In this document: positions 63,285 to 64,000 of the stretch, piece by piece
How the letters are laid out: each line of letters starts with the position of its first letter
How positions within the stretch are numbered: position 1 is the first letter of the stretch
Origin: Lewinellaceae bacterium
Lineage (GTDB): Bacteria; Bacteroidota; Bacteroidia; Chitinophagales; Saprospiraceae
Length of the DNA stretch: 64,000 bases
Assembly: GCA_016716135.1 (NCBI GenBank)
Contig: JADJWX010000017.1
Span: forward strand, 62,001 to 126,000
Direction of reading: 5' to 3'
Translations under genes and position numbers: made by a program
The notes under the pieces: generated by a model
The model's database searches: none
Seen by the model: the letters and a program-made list of their open reading frames with translations, nothing else
What the model was told of the DNA's origin: nothing

Positions 63285-64000
63285 TCACTTCGCCCCAAGT
63301 TTTCCCAGCAACCAATCCCGCTCGGCCACCGATTCCGCCGCTTCGATCCGGGCGGCCAGCCGCTTACGAGCTGCCGGGCGCTTGCCGGCCAGGAGCATCA
63401 GCTTTTTGGTAAACTTGATCAGGTTCAGGTAACTGTCGCGGTGGTAGCCCAGTGCTTTGTGCCGCCGCAGGAATGCCTGAAAACTGTCGAGCAAACTGGC
63501 CAGCGCCGGCCATTCGTCCAACTCAAAATAACTGCGCAACAGCATTTTGCGCGCATCCAATTGGATGAACACATCCGAAAATTCCACCTCCCGAAGCAAA
63601 GCCAGTACCGGTTCGTATTCCGAGCGGCGGAAGTGGTAGCCGGCAAGGGCATAGCGATAGGTATTTTCCCGGTCGGGTTCGGGCAGGAGTGTTTTGCCTT
63701 TTTCCAAAAAATCGAGGCTCCAGGTATGTTCGCCAAGCAATTGTGCGAGGTTGAGAATATTGATAAACGTGTACTTCGGCAGCCGGCCGTTTTCAAGCAA
63801 AATACCGCCGTCGAGCGCTTCGCGGTAGAGGTCGAAGGCTTCGCGGGTGTAGGCGCGCTCGCCGCGGTTGTGGCGCCGGATGGCGAAGTTGATCGCCGCC
63901 ATGTACAGGTCGCGGGCTTCAGCGGGCGGAAACAGCGCCACATGCCGGCGCAAGGCAGCCTTAAACTGCTGGAAGGGCGCCTCACTGTCGGGCTTGGCCA
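63285..64000 (-). CDS. Hypothetical helical-repeat (TPR-like) protein, partial at the right edge
   Basis: The reading frame is open to the right edge, so the N-terminus is outside the window; at least 238 codons are present. The sequence is rich in helices and alternating aromatic/charged residues (REAFDLYREALDGGILLENG, LLGEHTWSLDFLEKGKTLLP, DVFIQLDARKMLLRSYFELD, EWPALASLLDSFQAFLRRHK), consistent with TPR-like repeats. It ends AERDWLLGKLGAK. No enzymatic motif is present. It is on the same strand as upp, 380 bases away, separated by a repeat element. Confidence 0.65.
   Translation of the reverse strand, partial: AKPDSEAPFQQFKAALRRHVALFPPAEARDLYMAAINFAIRRHNRGERAYTREAFDLYREALDGGILLENGRLPKYTFINILNLAQLLGEHTWSLDFLEKGKTLLPEPDRENTYRYALAGYHFRRSEYEPVLALLREVEFSDVFIQLDARKMLLRSYFELDEWPALASLLDSFQAFLRRHKALGYHRDSYLNLIKFTKKLMLLAGKRPAARKRLAARIEAAESVAERDWLLGKLGAK

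Noticed and set aside
1..64000. tRNA, rRNA or known riboswitch
   Set aside because: No cloverleaf with a T-loop GGTTCRA pattern, rRNA core sequence or recognised aptamer was seen by eye; a covariance-model search would be decisive.

Overview
The window looks like a chromosomal segment from a member of the Bacteroidota, most likely Saprospiraceae or a close relative (inference). The support is: secreted proteins with type IX secretion (T9SS) C-terminal sorting domains, GldM-like domains, hybrid two-component regulators fused to AraC, TAnnTTTG-type promoters, an HMG-CoA synthase, moderately high GC in most genes, and many short intergenic palindromes. No tRNA, rRNA or CRISPR was found.

Left part (1-20 kb): the 3' end of a pyruvate dehydrogenase E1 gene, a small lipoprotein, and three SGNH/GDSL hydrolase paralogues arranged around an mlaE-mlaF-mlaD lipid-transport operon. 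These are followed by a Crp/Fnr regulator, a sigma factor/envelope-protein/lipoprotein operon, HMG-CoA synthase, and an AcuC/HDAC-type deacetylase next to an NDP-forming acyl-CoA synthetase-GNAT fusion (a possible acetylation/deacetylation pair). A large T9SS-exported surface protein closes this part.

Middle (20-44 kb): a cupin, an AT-rich TIMP-like secreted protein, a PlsC-type acyltransferase, a lipoprotein, and a BlaI/BlaR1-like pair whose metallopeptidase carries GldM-like periplasmic domains and which has two matching operator dyads. Then come two tandem serine hydrolases, a carboxypeptidase-regulatory-domain protein whose 3' end is duplicated around a foreign-looking T9SS protein, an AsmA-family protein, an ankyrin/hydrolase/AraC cluster, and a PurF-type amidophosphoribosyltransferase.

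Right part (44-64 kb): a membrane patatin whose 3' end is present three times around an AAA-type DUF4143 ATPase; IS3 and T9SS-CTD remnants; an AT-rich 1163-residue protein joining a beta-propeller-like region to a MACPF pore-forming domain; a membrane protein/histidine kinase/response regulator operon; a REP-associated tyrosine transposase (RAYT) followed by a ~2.1 kb tandem array; a large hybrid two-component system; upp; and a truncated hypothetical gene.

The most unusual element is the RAYT locus. Each ~209-bp unit of the array carries the transposase's own start region plus a REP hairpin, and one REP lies in frame inside the transposase gene. The second notable theme is two independent cases of a gene 3' end present three times around an unrelated gene. 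Many genes between 1 and 41 kb are split by one-base frameshifts, often at homopolymers, whereas the 41-64 kb part is nearly free of them; uncorrected long-read indels are the simplest explanation, so these genes are annotated as full length with the break positions noted.
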